Source of the DNA: Gnetum montanum
Taxonomy: Eukaryota > Streptophyta > Gnetopsida > Gnetales > Gnetaceae
DNA: 27,018 nucleotides
Assembly (NCBI GenBank): GCA_015680685.1
Contig: MNCI01036534.1
Coordinates: forward strand, 4,860 to 31,877
Direction of reading: 5' to 3'
Under the pieces are notes generated by a model. The model ran no database searches. It saw nothing but the letters and a program-made list of their open reading frames with translations, and was not told where the DNA came from. The stretch's first letter is position 1, and the number at the start of each line of letters is the position of its first letter. Made by a program: the position numbers and the translations under genes. Shown one piece after another: positions 1-10,395 of this stretch.

Positions 1-469
1 GTGTCATTTTACCTTGTTTAAATATTTGAGGTCTACACAAATCTGCTTTCTTTTCTTTCTGCTTATTTCCATCGAATCTTGTTCTATTTCTAGTTTTCTT
101 GTGGAACTATCTCTTTCTATGGGGAAAATTAGGAGTAGATTGCGGAGTTGTGCTCATATGTTTTTGCAAAATTTTATTTGTTACAAGTAGGTATTATAAG
201 GACCGCGTATATTAGGCAGTTGAACAAAATAGGAAATTTTCAAGAACTCACAGTACTTGGCAAAGTTGGCTGAATCTCTTTAAAGTAAGTCATTTGTAGT
301 TCACACACAACGTAATTGTTACATTTCTCACAACCGCACGCCGCAACAGCACACACACATACTCACATTAACTACTGAGTTTATTTGGAGGTATTTGGGC
401 CTTGGTGTTGCCAGAGACCAGCAGGCACCTAAATCCTATTCGAGGACACTCGTTGGTTGTCGCATCCCA
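1..469. other. Unassigned flank beyond truncated LTR
   Basis: This AT-rich stretch has no convincing reading frame and no visible similarity to the LTR, leader or coding parts of the three elements. It contains a short CA-rich patch near 345-365. The LTR similarity shared with 16100-16556 stops at about 470, so this is either host flank, a piece of another element, or sequence brought in by a deletion that removed most of the 3' LTR of element A. Confidence 0.5.
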
Positions 470-934
470 AATGGTCGCCAACAGCTTTCTAATAGAAAGA
501 GACATTGCTGAAGGACTTAAAGTCGGGTGAGGGGACCGACTGTGTAGTTTTTACTACGTTGTGCTATGCTGCATAGCACAGCATAGCGTAGCACTAAGTT
601 TTGCGATCGTTTTTTGAAGCTTGCTACGCTACATAGTGGGGAGTAGCGTAGCGTAGTAGACTTCATGACGTAGAAAACTTTCCGAACTATTTTGTGCATC
701 CTGAGCGCTACTGTCAACTGCACGCATTGTTTCTGAGCAGGTTGTCAACTAGGTACACTACTTGGGTGGACAAATAGGATGATCCATGGAGCCTGTTTTC
801 ACCCAAAGTAGAAAATTTGCCGAACTGGCTAGCCTGAGTTTAGAGTGTTCTCCTCCCAAAGAACTGTCGTAATGCTACGCGAATTGCAAGGCCTGGTGAA
901 GTGAGAATAACTTCAAATTTTTTGGGGTGTTTCA
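470..934 (-). repeat. 3' LTR of element A, truncated
   Basis: This block is a direct repeat of about 16100-16556. It shares the stretch running from the AGAGACATTGCTGAAGGACTT region to the terminal TTTCA, with differences that are mostly transitions. On the minus strand it begins TGAAACA, the same start as the LTR of element B at 22094. The polypurine tract follows immediately at 935. The remaining 1.1 kb of the LTR seen in the 5' copy, including its TATA box, is missing here, so this copy is truncated at its R/U5 side. Confidence 0.85.
561..579. repeat. LTR palindrome GTGCTATGC/GCATAGCAC
   Basis: This is a perfect 9-bp inverted repeat around a single central base, in the U3 part of the LTR. 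It is kept, with one end change, in the 5' LTR at 16184-16200. Further copies of the half-site GCATAGC or GCGTAGC follow within 100 bp in both LTRs. Confidence 0.75.
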
Positions 935-949
935 TTGGCCCCTCTTTGT
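935..949 (-). other. Polypurine tract of element A
   Basis: On the minus strand this reads ACAAAGAGGGGCCAA and directly abuts the TG start of the 3' LTR. A polypurine tract at this place primes plus-strand DNA synthesis during reverse transcription. Element B has the same tract at 22095-22109 with one base difference, which fixes both LTR boundaries. Confidence 0.85.
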
Positions 950-2001
950 CGACGTCTGGAGGATGGGCTTGATAAACATTGACAAAAAATAAGAAACACC
1001 ATAGAAGGAAAAATGCTGAGGTTGTCGCTTGGTGAGTGTCGAGACGTCACTTAGCTGCACTTGAGAGTGTTGCATTGGAGTGAAAAGGATGAAGCAGGGA
1101 GGAAGGAGGCATAGAAGAAGGGAAAAGATGAGGTTTAGCCAAATCCCTCATCGGAGTGCTCATGAGGGAGTCGTATGCATTTTCATCTTTACTTTCGCTA
1201 ACCTTCGACCTTCCATAGGACAGGTGTCTTTCCTGAGATGAGTTACGTTACATCTATGTAGGGTTTTGACCTACCTACAGATGCTTTCCATGTGGTGAGC
1301 TGTGTTACACATGTCATGGAATTTACACTTATGTCTCCCACGTGGAGATTTGCGTTATGCACATCATGGGAGTTGCACTCTAGGGTAGTCAAGCTAGTCG
1401 AGGCACTCACTTCGCAGCGCCATAGCATTTGCTGCTGTGGTAAGATGTACCCCAAAGGGCAAAGGTCTTGCTCACTATTGGCATTGTTGAAACTATTGGA
1501 CATCGTTGCTGGTGTACAATGTCCAAAGTAGGAAAGCCAACAACAGCCTTGGCAGCATTGGCGTGGAGGGACTGGCCTCGGAAGCACCGCTGTGAGTGCA
1601 GATGCACTAGAATCCATGCCACGGGTGTGCATTCTCAGTTCAGCTATGGGATCAGCTACCACATAGTCAAATGCCATTGGTAGGAGGCCAGAGGATAACA
1701 ATATTGTGGCTGGCCCACAATACTGCCGAAACTCCAGCTACAAGCACTGGCCGATGAACTACCATCAAGGTAAGGGGTTGTGGCAATGGTAGGTCTGGAG
1801 GACTAGTGAAATGTTGTACGATATCTCCAGAGGATCAGCACAATGCTAGTGGTGGAAGTGCAACATGCGTTCCGAAGCATGTCCCCATTGCATCGTGGAC
1901 CACGTTCCAGAAGTGCGATGCCCCACCTATGCATCAGCACTGCGCATGTTTATTCGATGTGTACTTGGCGTAGATGCACGCTGGGGATGTGATGTGAATC
2001 C
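950..2001 (-). other. 3' untranslated region of element A
   Basis: This lies between the spaced-repeat array and the polypurine tract. Only about the first 50 bases next to the tract resemble the matching region of element B; the rest looks unrelated. The open frames here are composed of low-information sequence with no recognisable motif, so I do not call a gene. Two related stretches near 1288-1330 and 1336-1378 look like an old imperfect duplication containing CATGTGG/CACGTGG and ACACATGTCATGG/GCACATCATGGG. Confidence 0.6.
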
Positions 2002-2301
2002 AGTTTAAGGTCTTAGTAGACCGTGTGTTGGTTTAAGGTCCCAACGGACCGCTATGCTGGTTTAAGGTCCCAGCAGACAGTACATGCCATTTTAACATCA
2101 TAGTAGATGGTGCTTATTGTTGTTGCCAGTTTAACATCGTAGCGGACGGTGCTTGATGCTACTAGTTTAATCTCATTGTGGACGCTGCTTGATGCTGCTG
2201 CCAGTTTATCATTGTAGCAGATGGTGTTTGATGTTTCTGCCAGTTTATCATCGTAGCGGATAGTGCTCGATGTTGTTGCTAGTTTATCATTGTAGCGGAC
2301 G
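2002..2301 (-). repeat. Spaced hairpin-repeat array after pol A
   Basis: Nine copies of a unit of about 21 bp start near 2002, 2030, 2059, 2089, 2128, 2164, 2203, 2242 and 2281, with a period of 28-39 bp and variable spacers. On the plus strand the unit reads AGTTTAAGGTC-N6-GACC in the best copies, so each holds a short inverted repeat around six bases. The array lies about 20 bp beyond the pol stop codon. Related arrays lie at 5917-6430, 10228-10373 and 23210-23692, all in the same orientation relative to their element. Tandem arrays in the 3' UTR are a known trait of Tat-lineage elements. Confidence 0.85.
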
Positions 2302-2321
2302 ATGGTGGCTACCGTCGTGCT

Positions 2322-5300
2322 TCAGACGTAGTATGGCTTGAGGTATGGGTGATTCACTAGGTTGGTGAACTCATTGCCCTCCATGTCCACTAGCTTGAAG
2401 GCTCCATTCCCAAAGGTTTTAGTGACCATGTAAGGACCTTCCCAGTTGGCTAAGAATTTGCTCACATGCTCATGGATGGCCTTGAGGATGAGGTCTCCCT
2501 TCTACACTGGCCACCGATGCTTCTACTACTGCTTGCTCTAGTAGTGCTCAATGCGTCTCAGTGTCTGCACGTGCTCCTCCTCTATTGAGTCAAGGTCGAT
2601 GATCTGGGACTTGTTGTTCTGGGCTTCGCTTACGGCGTCAAAAAGAATCATCTAGAGTGATGGTACTTGCAACTCAAGAAGAAACACAGCTTCAGATCCA
2701 TAAACAAGGCTGTCAGGAGTCTTACTTATTGCGGTCCTACATATTGTCCAATAGACCCATAGAACGTAGAGAATTTGCTCGTGCCACTGCCTCTTACTAT
2801 TGTTAAGCATCCGCTTCAGCAAGTTGATGATGGACTTATTTGTAGCCTCCACCTATCCATTTGCCTACAGATAATAGGGGGAGGAAAATGATTACTTAAT
2901 GCCTAGATTGTTGCAGAAGGTTTAGGTTTCTGTACTGCTAAACTGTGGCCCATTGTTAGTCACAATAGTTATTGGGAGTCCGAATCTCGTTATGATGTTG
3001 TCCAGGATGAAATGCCATATTTGCTAAGACATCATTTTCCTCAGGGGAATGGCTTCCACCCACTTAGTAAAATACTCAGTGGTGATGATGATGAAGTTAT
3101 GCCCTATGGAGGACTTAGGCATGATAGGTCCTATGAGGTCTAGTCCCCATCTTTGGAAGGACCAAGTGATCTACGTTGGGTGTAAGTCCGTGGGTGCTAC
3201 GTGTATGATATTTGTGTGCCTCTGGCACGTGTCGCACATCTTGACTTTTGACAGGCAGTCATGCTCCATGTGGGGCCAATAATACCCTAGGCATCTTATT
3301 TTTGCAGCCATAGCCCTGGGCACTATGTGTCCACCGCACAACCCCTCATGCACTTCATTAACTACCTTCTGCGCCTGCTCCCCACCCATGCATGCCAGCA
3401 ATATCCCGTCGTAGGAACGTCGACACAGGGCATCATTTCCCATGAGCATATATTGTCGAGCATGCTTATGGATTACATCTCTCTAGGTAGATGTCAATAT
3501 ACTTGGGGGTTCACCATGTTACAGGTAGGCTTTAATGTTGGCGTACCACTCCTGGGCATCTGCAAAGCTAATAGAGGCCACGTGTTCCACCTGAGTGATA
3601 GGCTCTATGCATTCGATAATCGAAGTTGGAAAATTTTCCAGGGAATGTGATGAAATGTTTAATGCAAGGGTAGCTAGGGCATCTACCACGGTGTTCTCAC
3701 TGTGTGGCACGTGTTGCACATCTATGGTTACAAATTGCTTAAGCAAGGTTTTTGCTAGGTTGTAGTAGGGTTGCAGGTGCATAGCCTTACAGGCATAGAC
3801 CTCGGTGATTTGATTCACAACTAATTGTGAATCTCTGAGGATTGTGAGGTGTTGTATGTGTAGCGCTCAGGCAGTTAAGAGGCCTTTGAGTAATCCCTCG
3901 TATTCTGCCATGTTTTTGGTGCAAGGGAATGCAAAACAATAAGCAGATGGTGCATTTCCCTAGAGGGGAACGTGATGACAATAGCAGTGCTACCTCCTCA
4001 TGTGGTTGAGGCATCATCAAAGTGTAAAGTGGCTTCAAAATGCAATGGAACGATGTTGACATTGCCAACATATTCATCTGAGAATTCAGGGTCTATGGTT
4101 GCCTAGTCGTCGACTGGCGAGGTCGTGAGTTGGGTTACTATGGCTTGACCCTTTGTCGATGATTGACTTACATAGTGTAAATCGAACTCCACGGTTATTA
4201 CCTTCCATCGGGCTATCCTGCTACTTTCATATAGGTTGTTTGTGATAGCCCAGAGTATGTTGCATTTGCAAATGATGTTAGTCATACTATGAAATAGGTA
4301 ATGCCTCCACGTTTTTAGTGCGAACACTAAGGCAAGGAAATTTCTCTCCACTTCGTTGTATTTCACCTCGTGCACTATTAGTGCATGGCTTAGGTAATAC
4401 ACTGGTACCTTAGAACCGTCATCTCGTTTCTGACATAGTAGTGCTGTGACAGATGTATCAGAGGTGGCGAGGTAGATGAAGAAGGGTTTGTCCCTTTGTG
4501 GTGGATGCACAATTGGGAGGTGTAAAAGATCCTTCTTCAGGTCATCGAAGGCCTATTGACACTAGGTTGTCCACTCGAAGTTAACCCCCTTCTTCAGAAG
4601 ATGTTGCATGGGGTGTAACTTGTCGGTCAACCTTGCTATAAACCTTTGAATGAATTGTATCCTACCTTGCAAATCATGTAACTCCTTAAGGTTTGTAGGA
4701 GGTGTCAGGTTGACGATGCCCTTGACTTTGTTAGGGTCCACCCGTATTTCGGCCTCCAATACCACGAACTCTAACATGCACCCGGTTTTCACCCCGAAGA
4801 CACACTTCTTAGGATTGAGACGTAAGTCGTGCATTTGGTAGCACTTGAGGACTATCCCTAGGTCATGTGAGTGATCAGCTACGTCCTTGGAATTGACTGC
4901 TATATCATCCACATAGTTGTTTAATGTTTCTAGGATATAGTCGCTGAAGATGTAGATCATGGCTCGCTGGTATGTTGCTCCAGCATTCTTGAGCTCGAAG
5001 GGCATCATGGTGTAGTAGAAGGTACCTCATGGGGTCATGAAGGTTGTTGTCAGCTGATGCTTTGGGTTAATGCAGATTTGGTTGTATCCGGAGAAACCAT
5101 CTATGAAGGATAGCAGAGCATGACCAGCCATGGTGTCAACAAGCTGATCAATGCTTGGAAGTGAAAAATCTTCCTTGATCGTTGCCTTGTTCAAGTCCCA
5201 GAAGTCTATACAAATTTGTATTCCTATCATTTTCTTTGAAACCATAATGATGTTGGACACCCATTTTGAGTAGTCAATCGTGCGAATGAAACCAGCTTGG

Positions 5301-5788
5301 TATAGCTTGGTGATTTCATGCCTCACGACTAGTGCGATTTCTGGCTTAACTTTGCAAATCTTCTGCTTGACTACCTTCATGCGTGGGTCTAGGATGATGT
5401 TGTGTTGGATCAATTGTGGATCTAGACCTGGCATGTCATTGTACGACCATGCGAAGGCATTGATTTTATCTTGCAGAATCTTGGCTATGTTAATGTGCGT
5501 CTATGTGTCTAGGAGGGAACTGAGTTTTAACGTTTTTATCTCTCCCGTAGACGTGGTCATAGGCATCTCGATGAGAGGGTCCTCAGTTACATCCCTGGCC
5601 TCTAAGTCTAGGGCTTGGGCCAGATGCTTAGGCTAGTCTGGGGATGCTTCTAATGCTGCTATAGTGCTAGTTGTGGTCGACCCCCAGTCGATCATGTTGG
5701 GGTTCAACTGTCTTATGAGCTTGCCCTGTGGACCTGCTAACGTTAAGGACATGGAGAGGTTGCGATGGATTTCCATATCTTTCTTAAC
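2322..5788 (-). pseudogene. pol: Element A pol: RT, RNase H, archaeal-type RNase H, integrase (decayed)
   Basis: This polyprotein would copy element RNA into DNA and insert it. Reading on the minus strand, a linker at 5788-5430 precedes the reverse transcriptase, which has the YVDD catalytic motif at 4904-4915. A first RNase H lies at about 4560-4060. An archaeal-type RNase H lies at about 4020-3650, with the motifs HFDDAS, AEYEGLL, RDSQLV and DALATL. The integrase has an HHCC finger near 3360-3190, ending CDTCQRH, its first catalytic Asp at 3138-3140, the Glu at 2847-2849 and a GPY/F-type motif near 2424-2455. The second catalytic Asp is replaced by Asn (2955-2957). Several in-frame stops (for example 5027-5029) and one net frameshift near 3960 make it nonfunctional. 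The frame closes with TGA at 2322-2324. The start is set by a splice-acceptor-like site at 5789-5790. Confidence 0.9.
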
Positions 5789-5812
5789 CTGCCAACATAA
5801 GATAAAAGCCTA
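5789..5812 (-). promoter_or_regulatory. Candidate 3' splice site upstream of RT
   Basis: On the minus strand the sequence ahead of pol reads CTTTTATCTTATGTTGGCAG followed by GTTAAG, a good plant splice acceptor with a T-rich run. The pol-like frame becomes open directly after it. Ogre elements are known to carry an intron between protease and RT, which is where this lies. I could not identify a strong matching donor near the end of gag-pro at 10396, so the intron is a proposal. Confidence 0.5.
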
Positions 5813-5916
5813 GTTAAGAGAAATCTGTTGGTAGAGATTGTGTATAATGAAAATTTGCAAAGCAGCAACAAGATGCAACTTGCGAAGTGTGATGATGTAA
5901 AGATTAAAAGTTTGCT

Positions 5917-6430
5917 AGTTTAAGGTCATGGAGGACCACTAAGGCATAAGAGTGTAGAACAGCTAAAGATGTAAAATTGCTGGTGCAAAAGTGTGAAGCC
6001 GTGAAACTGTTAACATGCAAGTGCCAAGTTGATAGTTTAGTGTCATTGAGGACTACCAAATTGTACATGTAAAAATCATAACGTGCAAAGAGATAGTATG
6101 CGAAATGGGAAATTGAAGGTATGAGAAATGCAAAGACATTAATGTGAAAATGCAAACTGCTAACATGAAGACATGAAACTACTAGAGTGTGACATTACTA
6201 ATGTGAGAGTGCAAAATTGCGAGAAGATGCGAGACTACCCATGTAAGAATGTGAAATTACTAGTTTAATGTCATCGCGGACTACAAACATCTAACAACAT
6301 TGAAATTGCTAGTTTAAGATCTCTTCAGACTGTTGGAAATGTAGCTATGCTAGGGTTGCTAGTTTAAGGTCTTTTTGGACCTTTAACGCTGCGATTGCTA
6401 GAATTGCTAGTTTAAGGTCTTTTCAAACCC
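5917..6430 (-). repeat. Spaced hairpin-repeat array at RT side of spacer
   Basis: Six copies of the AGTTTAAGGTC-N6-GACC unit start near 5917, 6034, 6262, 6311, 6361 and 6409. Spacing is irregular, unlike the tighter arrays after pol. The stretch between copies at about 5950-6300 is filled by degenerate A-rich short repeats around GTGAAA and GCTAAC/ACTAGT words. The array sits between the pol start and the promoter region of the plus-strand gene at 6767. Confidence 0.75.
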
Positions 6431-6608
6431 ATAATCAAAAACAAATATATTTCTTATTTTTGAGAAAGAAAGGAGTTGGCTTGAAGCATGTCAAGGCTTT
6501 AATGTCAATAGTGCTGCGATGTCGTGGCGAGCATGCTATGCTATACGGCATGCTCTGCATTAATCGTAGAGAGAGAGCGGCAAGTTTTTCCATCTTATCA
6601 TTACGGCC

Positions 6609-6615
6609 ATAAATA
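6609..6615 (+). promoter_or_regulatory. TATA-like box of the antisense gene
   Basis: ATAAATA within GGCCATAAATAGGGG lies about 155 bp ahead of the ATG at 6767 on the plus strand. The spacing would put transcription start near 6640 and give a 5' leader of about 125 bp. It is a sequence match only. Confidence 0.5.
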
Positions 6616-6766
6616 GGGGTTAAACCCTAGTAATTTTTCCATTCTCCACCATAAGAGCACAGAGCCCACATCGGAGCACAAGGCGATTTTGTGGCATGAA
6701 GTAATTGTGCTAACAACCAGCGAGGCAAATTTTCACAGTGAAGAGGGGAAATTTGCAAGCTAGACA

Positions 6767-9700
6767 ATGGCTCCTAAGAAGGAACGTACTCATCTGGTGC
6801 TCGCAAAGGTTGAGGAGGTGAAGAAAAACCTGGGGTATGCAACACAAGAATGCGTCGTGGCATGGAGGAGCACACCATTGACCCAGTAGGTTACCATGAT
6901 TCCTCTTCCTTTTTCGCAATCTTGTTATCATTTTGTGTTTTCTGCTATTTTCTATTTTCATTTTTTGCATCCTATCCTTGGCTACCTATTTTTTCTGTTG
7001 TCACGTCATTTTCGCCTTTGCATCGCTGCCGTCGCTGCTTCGGTCGTGGAAGATGCATAATCATTATGTCATAGTTGCATGCAAGGTCGCTTAAACTGCC
7101 ATTACTGTGATTGTCATAACCACGGGGGTTTGGGCAATTTAGGTTACTTAACCTTCGAATGACGTAATGTAGAACCCTTAGGAGGGCTAGGCCATACGTG
7201 TTTTATTAGGGCGTATTTTCAGTTGCTCTATTGCTATGCTAAGGTTTTTGTTTTGCATGTTTTTGCTATGCTAAACTTTTGTGTTCTTGCTACACTATGT
7301 GCGGGAAGAGGGTTATGCTATGCTATATGTATGAACCACTAGGTATTGCTACATTACATGTGTATTTCACTTAGACATGATGCTAACATTTGTTGATGGG
7401 CTACACAGGGCAAGGCTAAGGCCCAAGCTGATTTTTTTATAAGTTAGAGGGGTCATGTGCCATGTGAGAAAACTTGTCGCCAATGCTCCTCCTCCCCAAA
7501 TATGTGTGGGAGAGTGGGGGGTGTGGTTCAGGAAGGGGGCATAAGGCTTCTTGAAATTCCTGATCATTTGGTCCTCCCTAGGGGAGGAGGAGGCGATCGG
7601 TATAACAGACGTCATTTTTCCTGGGACAAGCCGAGGCATTCTGAGGTTTCTGATCGATGGGGTAATCATGAGTAGGCGGGGGGAAGGATCTAATCAGTTC
7701 CCAACAAGGTTGAGGCACTTGGCCTAGATCTAGAAAATGCTTGAGTAGTTCTACTACCACCGTTTCAACACATTATTCCTTGCATGTTTTATGACAACGT
7801 GCTTCCAAAACCCTCAGGGAACTGTTTACAGTGCTGGCGGGTGAGTTTTGCAGCCTTGTTCTACTGTGTTTGTGCGACACTGGCCATATTGGCCTAATGC
7901 TAATGGTATGCATTTTCCACTAGGTTCTTCCTTAGCGAGGATGGGGTTCATGACCTACCAAACCTACTGACCATAACAAAAATAGCCCTACAAGAATTCT
8001 CTTCTGTTGAGAACCTACGAGCGGGATGCTCACCCTAGTCGAATCCTTTTTTGATAAGGTGAGCTGCTTTCCCCTACGTGCGCATGGCGTGCGGGTGGTC
8101 ATTGACATCAATGACCAGCTGTTTGCAGACCTCTTCGATGTCTCCGCCGACGATATTCTAATAGGGTCAAGATCCAAGACGGAGTTGACCCTTCAGAAGA
8201 AGGACATCCAGGAGTGATTAGGGCTTACCAAGGAGCGCAAGGGGCTCCCCATGGAGAAGCTTAAAGAAGGGCCCACCAAGGAGATTTACCCCATTTTTCA
8301 TGCTCACGCATTCCCCTAGCTTCTTACCCAGGGAAAGGTCCTAAGGATTGCACAGGCTTGGGTCATGCACGAGGTTATGGAGGAGGGGGCCCATTACAAC
8401 TAGGCTGAGTCTCTATGTAAAAGCTTGTAGACTAAGATCTTGGGGCACTGTATGAAAATGGAGTCCCGTTCCAACATCCATTATGCCTTCTACATAGGTT
8501 GCCTTAAGCGTTTCATGAAGTTCCTGGTAGCTCAGGAGAGAGGAGTCTGGGTCGCGCAAGATTACGACCAGATCTCCAAACCATGGATTCGCCAGGTCTT
8601 TTAGACTACCTGAGGTCAAGATCATCCCAGAAATAGTTGGGGAGTCATTTTTTGTAATGACTAAGGATTGGGTGGCCGCAACGTTCACAACAAGGATAGC
8701 GTAGGAGAGACACCCCCCGCCGTGGACGGTAGCGTGTCACGTGGTGAACATTTCATAGCTGAGACTGCGGTCATCAAGTTACGACAAAAGAGGCCTCCCC
8801 CAGCTAAGGAAACCCTTCGCGTGGAGGAGGAGGAGGGGCAAAGACTATAGCTTAAACTGCAGAGGACACAAGCCCCCATTGGTAAGCATTTTTGTTTAAT
8901 GCTTACTTTTCTGTTGTCTGCTACGCTATGTTGCGCTAGTGCTTACTTGTGCTATGCTAATGCAACTAGTATGTTCTTTGTGTCATGGTAGCCTCTCAAC
9001 TCAAATGGGACCTGACACAACCTTTGAAAGTTGATGATGTACCCACATTCCCATCGGAAGTGACCGAGGTATCTCGTCATGAATACGATGAGGTTTTCAA
9101 GTGTGCTTTGCACTCCGCACACTCCCTGTGGGAGTGCAGGTGGTCAACGAGGACCTATGGAAATAGTTCTAGAAGGCTAAGCAAAGGAAGGCTGACCTGA
9201 GGGTTGAGGTGGAGGACCTTAGGTCGAGGAATGAGTTTCTCATAGCCCACAACACTAACAATAAGGACTGGCACACGGTTGTGGTAGACCATGCCAAGTT
9301 TTGGATAGTTACGCATCAAAATGTTGAGGCTACCCATGAAGTAATAAAGTAGTAGATGCAGACAGATCTGCTGGACCAGAAGTGTCAAGATTTAAAAGAC
9401 TTTAGTGCCAAGGTTTACGAATGGAGGCAGACCTAGAGAAACCATAAGCATATGTATAAACAAGAAAATGCCACCCATCGTAAGTTATACGAAGACACTA
9501 CTGTGGAGGCATTTACATATGAAGCTTTTGTAAATGCCATTGACACTTCTGAGGCTTATGCTAGGTTCAAAGAGCAGGTGAAGGTCATGAAGTCTCCTGA
9601 CTGGAAGGTGGCCCTTCCCATGGGAGAGACCACGACCATCTCCTTTTCTTCAGGGCTGCCAAGGTGGACACTAGCCGAAAGGGAGAGAGCTGCTACAGTA

Positions 9701-10037
9701 GATGCTGCACCAGACAAAAGGTGTTGTGTAGATATCACGACAAAGGAGGTCTAGCACTACCTCAGGCTCGGCTTAGGCAAGATACCATTCGAGACAGACG
9801 CAGGCCCTTCTCAGGTTAGCTACTTTCTACCATGCTAATGTTTATGCTTTGTTGTAGTTTACATTTGTTGTCCTAGCTAACCACTTCGTTCCCATGATGC
9901 AGGCCCCCAACGAGGATGTAGCACTTGTAGAGGGAGGAAATGAAGAGTCGGCAAGGGACAAAGCAGGAGAAGGCAACACGCAAGGAAATGATGTAGGAAT
10001 GGAAGGCGAAAATGATGCGAATAGAGACAACCCATGA
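6767..10037 (+). pseudogene. Antisense five-exon gene in the protease-RT spacer (decayed)
   Basis: I do not recognise this gene. It is on the plus strand, opposite to the element carrying it. The proposed exons are 6767-6889, 7409-7840, 7924-8881, 8992-9814 and 9903-10037. The introns begin with GT (GTGAGT, GTAAGC, GTTAGC and a weaker GTTACC) and end in AG, and phases match at all four junctions (0, 2, 1, 0). The ATG sits in the context ACAATGGC. Branch-point-like GCTAATG words occur in introns 2 to 4. The product would be about 820 residues: a basic start (MAPKKER), a central part from exon 3 with mixed hydrophobic and charged sequence, a probable coiled-coil part in exon 4 rich in Lys, Glu, Gln and Leu, and an acidic C-terminus encoded by exon 5. 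At least ten in-frame stops interrupt it, mostly TAG, plus about three frameshifts (near 7735, 8020 and 9130). No catalytic motif is visible. Confidence 0.65.
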
Positions 10038-10109
10038 CTACATGGGATTTTTTTTTGGAATTTTGGAATTTTGAATTTTTATGTAACAAGTTTTGCAAAC
10101 ATTATTCAA

Positions 10110-10130
10110 AATAAAATAGCTTTGAATAAA
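10110..10130 (+). terminator. Poly(A) signals of the antisense gene
   Basis: Two AATAAA words at 10110-10115 and 10125-10130 follow the TGA at 10035-10037 by 70-90 bp on the plus strand, with a T-rich run between. This is the expected place for plant 3'-end signals and supports the plus-strand gene model. Confidence 0.55.
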
Positions 10131-10227
10131 GCAAAGAGGATTTTGTGATACAGGAATTGATTTTGCAGTAACTTGCACCTTGCATACGTGCTGCGTTTTG
10201 TATAAAATGTTCATGCTTTCATGTGCT

Positions 10228-10373
10228 AGTTTTAGGTCGTTTCAGGCCATCGAGTAATATGCCAAGGGGATGATGCATTAGCAACTTGAACAATAGCTAA
10301 CTGGTAACTTATGCTAGTTTTAGGCCATTTCAATCCATAGCGTAGCATTGCTAGTTTTACACAAGGATGGCAC
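10228..10373 (-). repeat. Spaced hairpin-repeat array at protease side of spacer
   Basis: Three degenerate units start near 10228, 10316 and 10353, reading AGTTTTAGGTC-N6-GGCC or decayed forms of it. They lie just after the gag-pro stop (10396-10398) and just beyond the 3' end of the plus-strand gene. The orientation is the same as in the other arrays of the element. Confidence 0.65.
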
Positions 10374-10395
10374 GTGGGCAGGAAGTGGTGGATCA

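Noticed and set aside
1243-1701. A 152-codon open frame on the minus strand in the 3' UTR of A
   Set aside because: It has no recognisable domain and no counterpart in element B, and other frames of the same stretch are equally open. It is probably a chance frame.
950-2001. Envelope-like gene between pol and the 3' LTR, as in Athila-type elements
   Set aside because: No frame with a signal peptide, membrane segment or conservation between A and B was seen in either 3' region.
2322-2480. Chromodomain after the integrase
   Set aside because: Both copies end with a GPY/F-type module followed by a short tail and a stop; no chromodomain-like sequence is present.
6767-10037. Host gene fragment captured by chance or sitting as an ordinary genomic gene
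   Set aside because: It lies wholly between the protease and RT of one element and is bracketed by that element's own repeat units, so it is better treated as part of the element. A captured host origin remains possible.
9155-10098. Minus-strand open frames at 9155-9388, 9556-9738, 9842-10030 and 9877-10098
   Set aside because: They are shadows of the plus-strand antisense gene exons and contain no element protein motifs.
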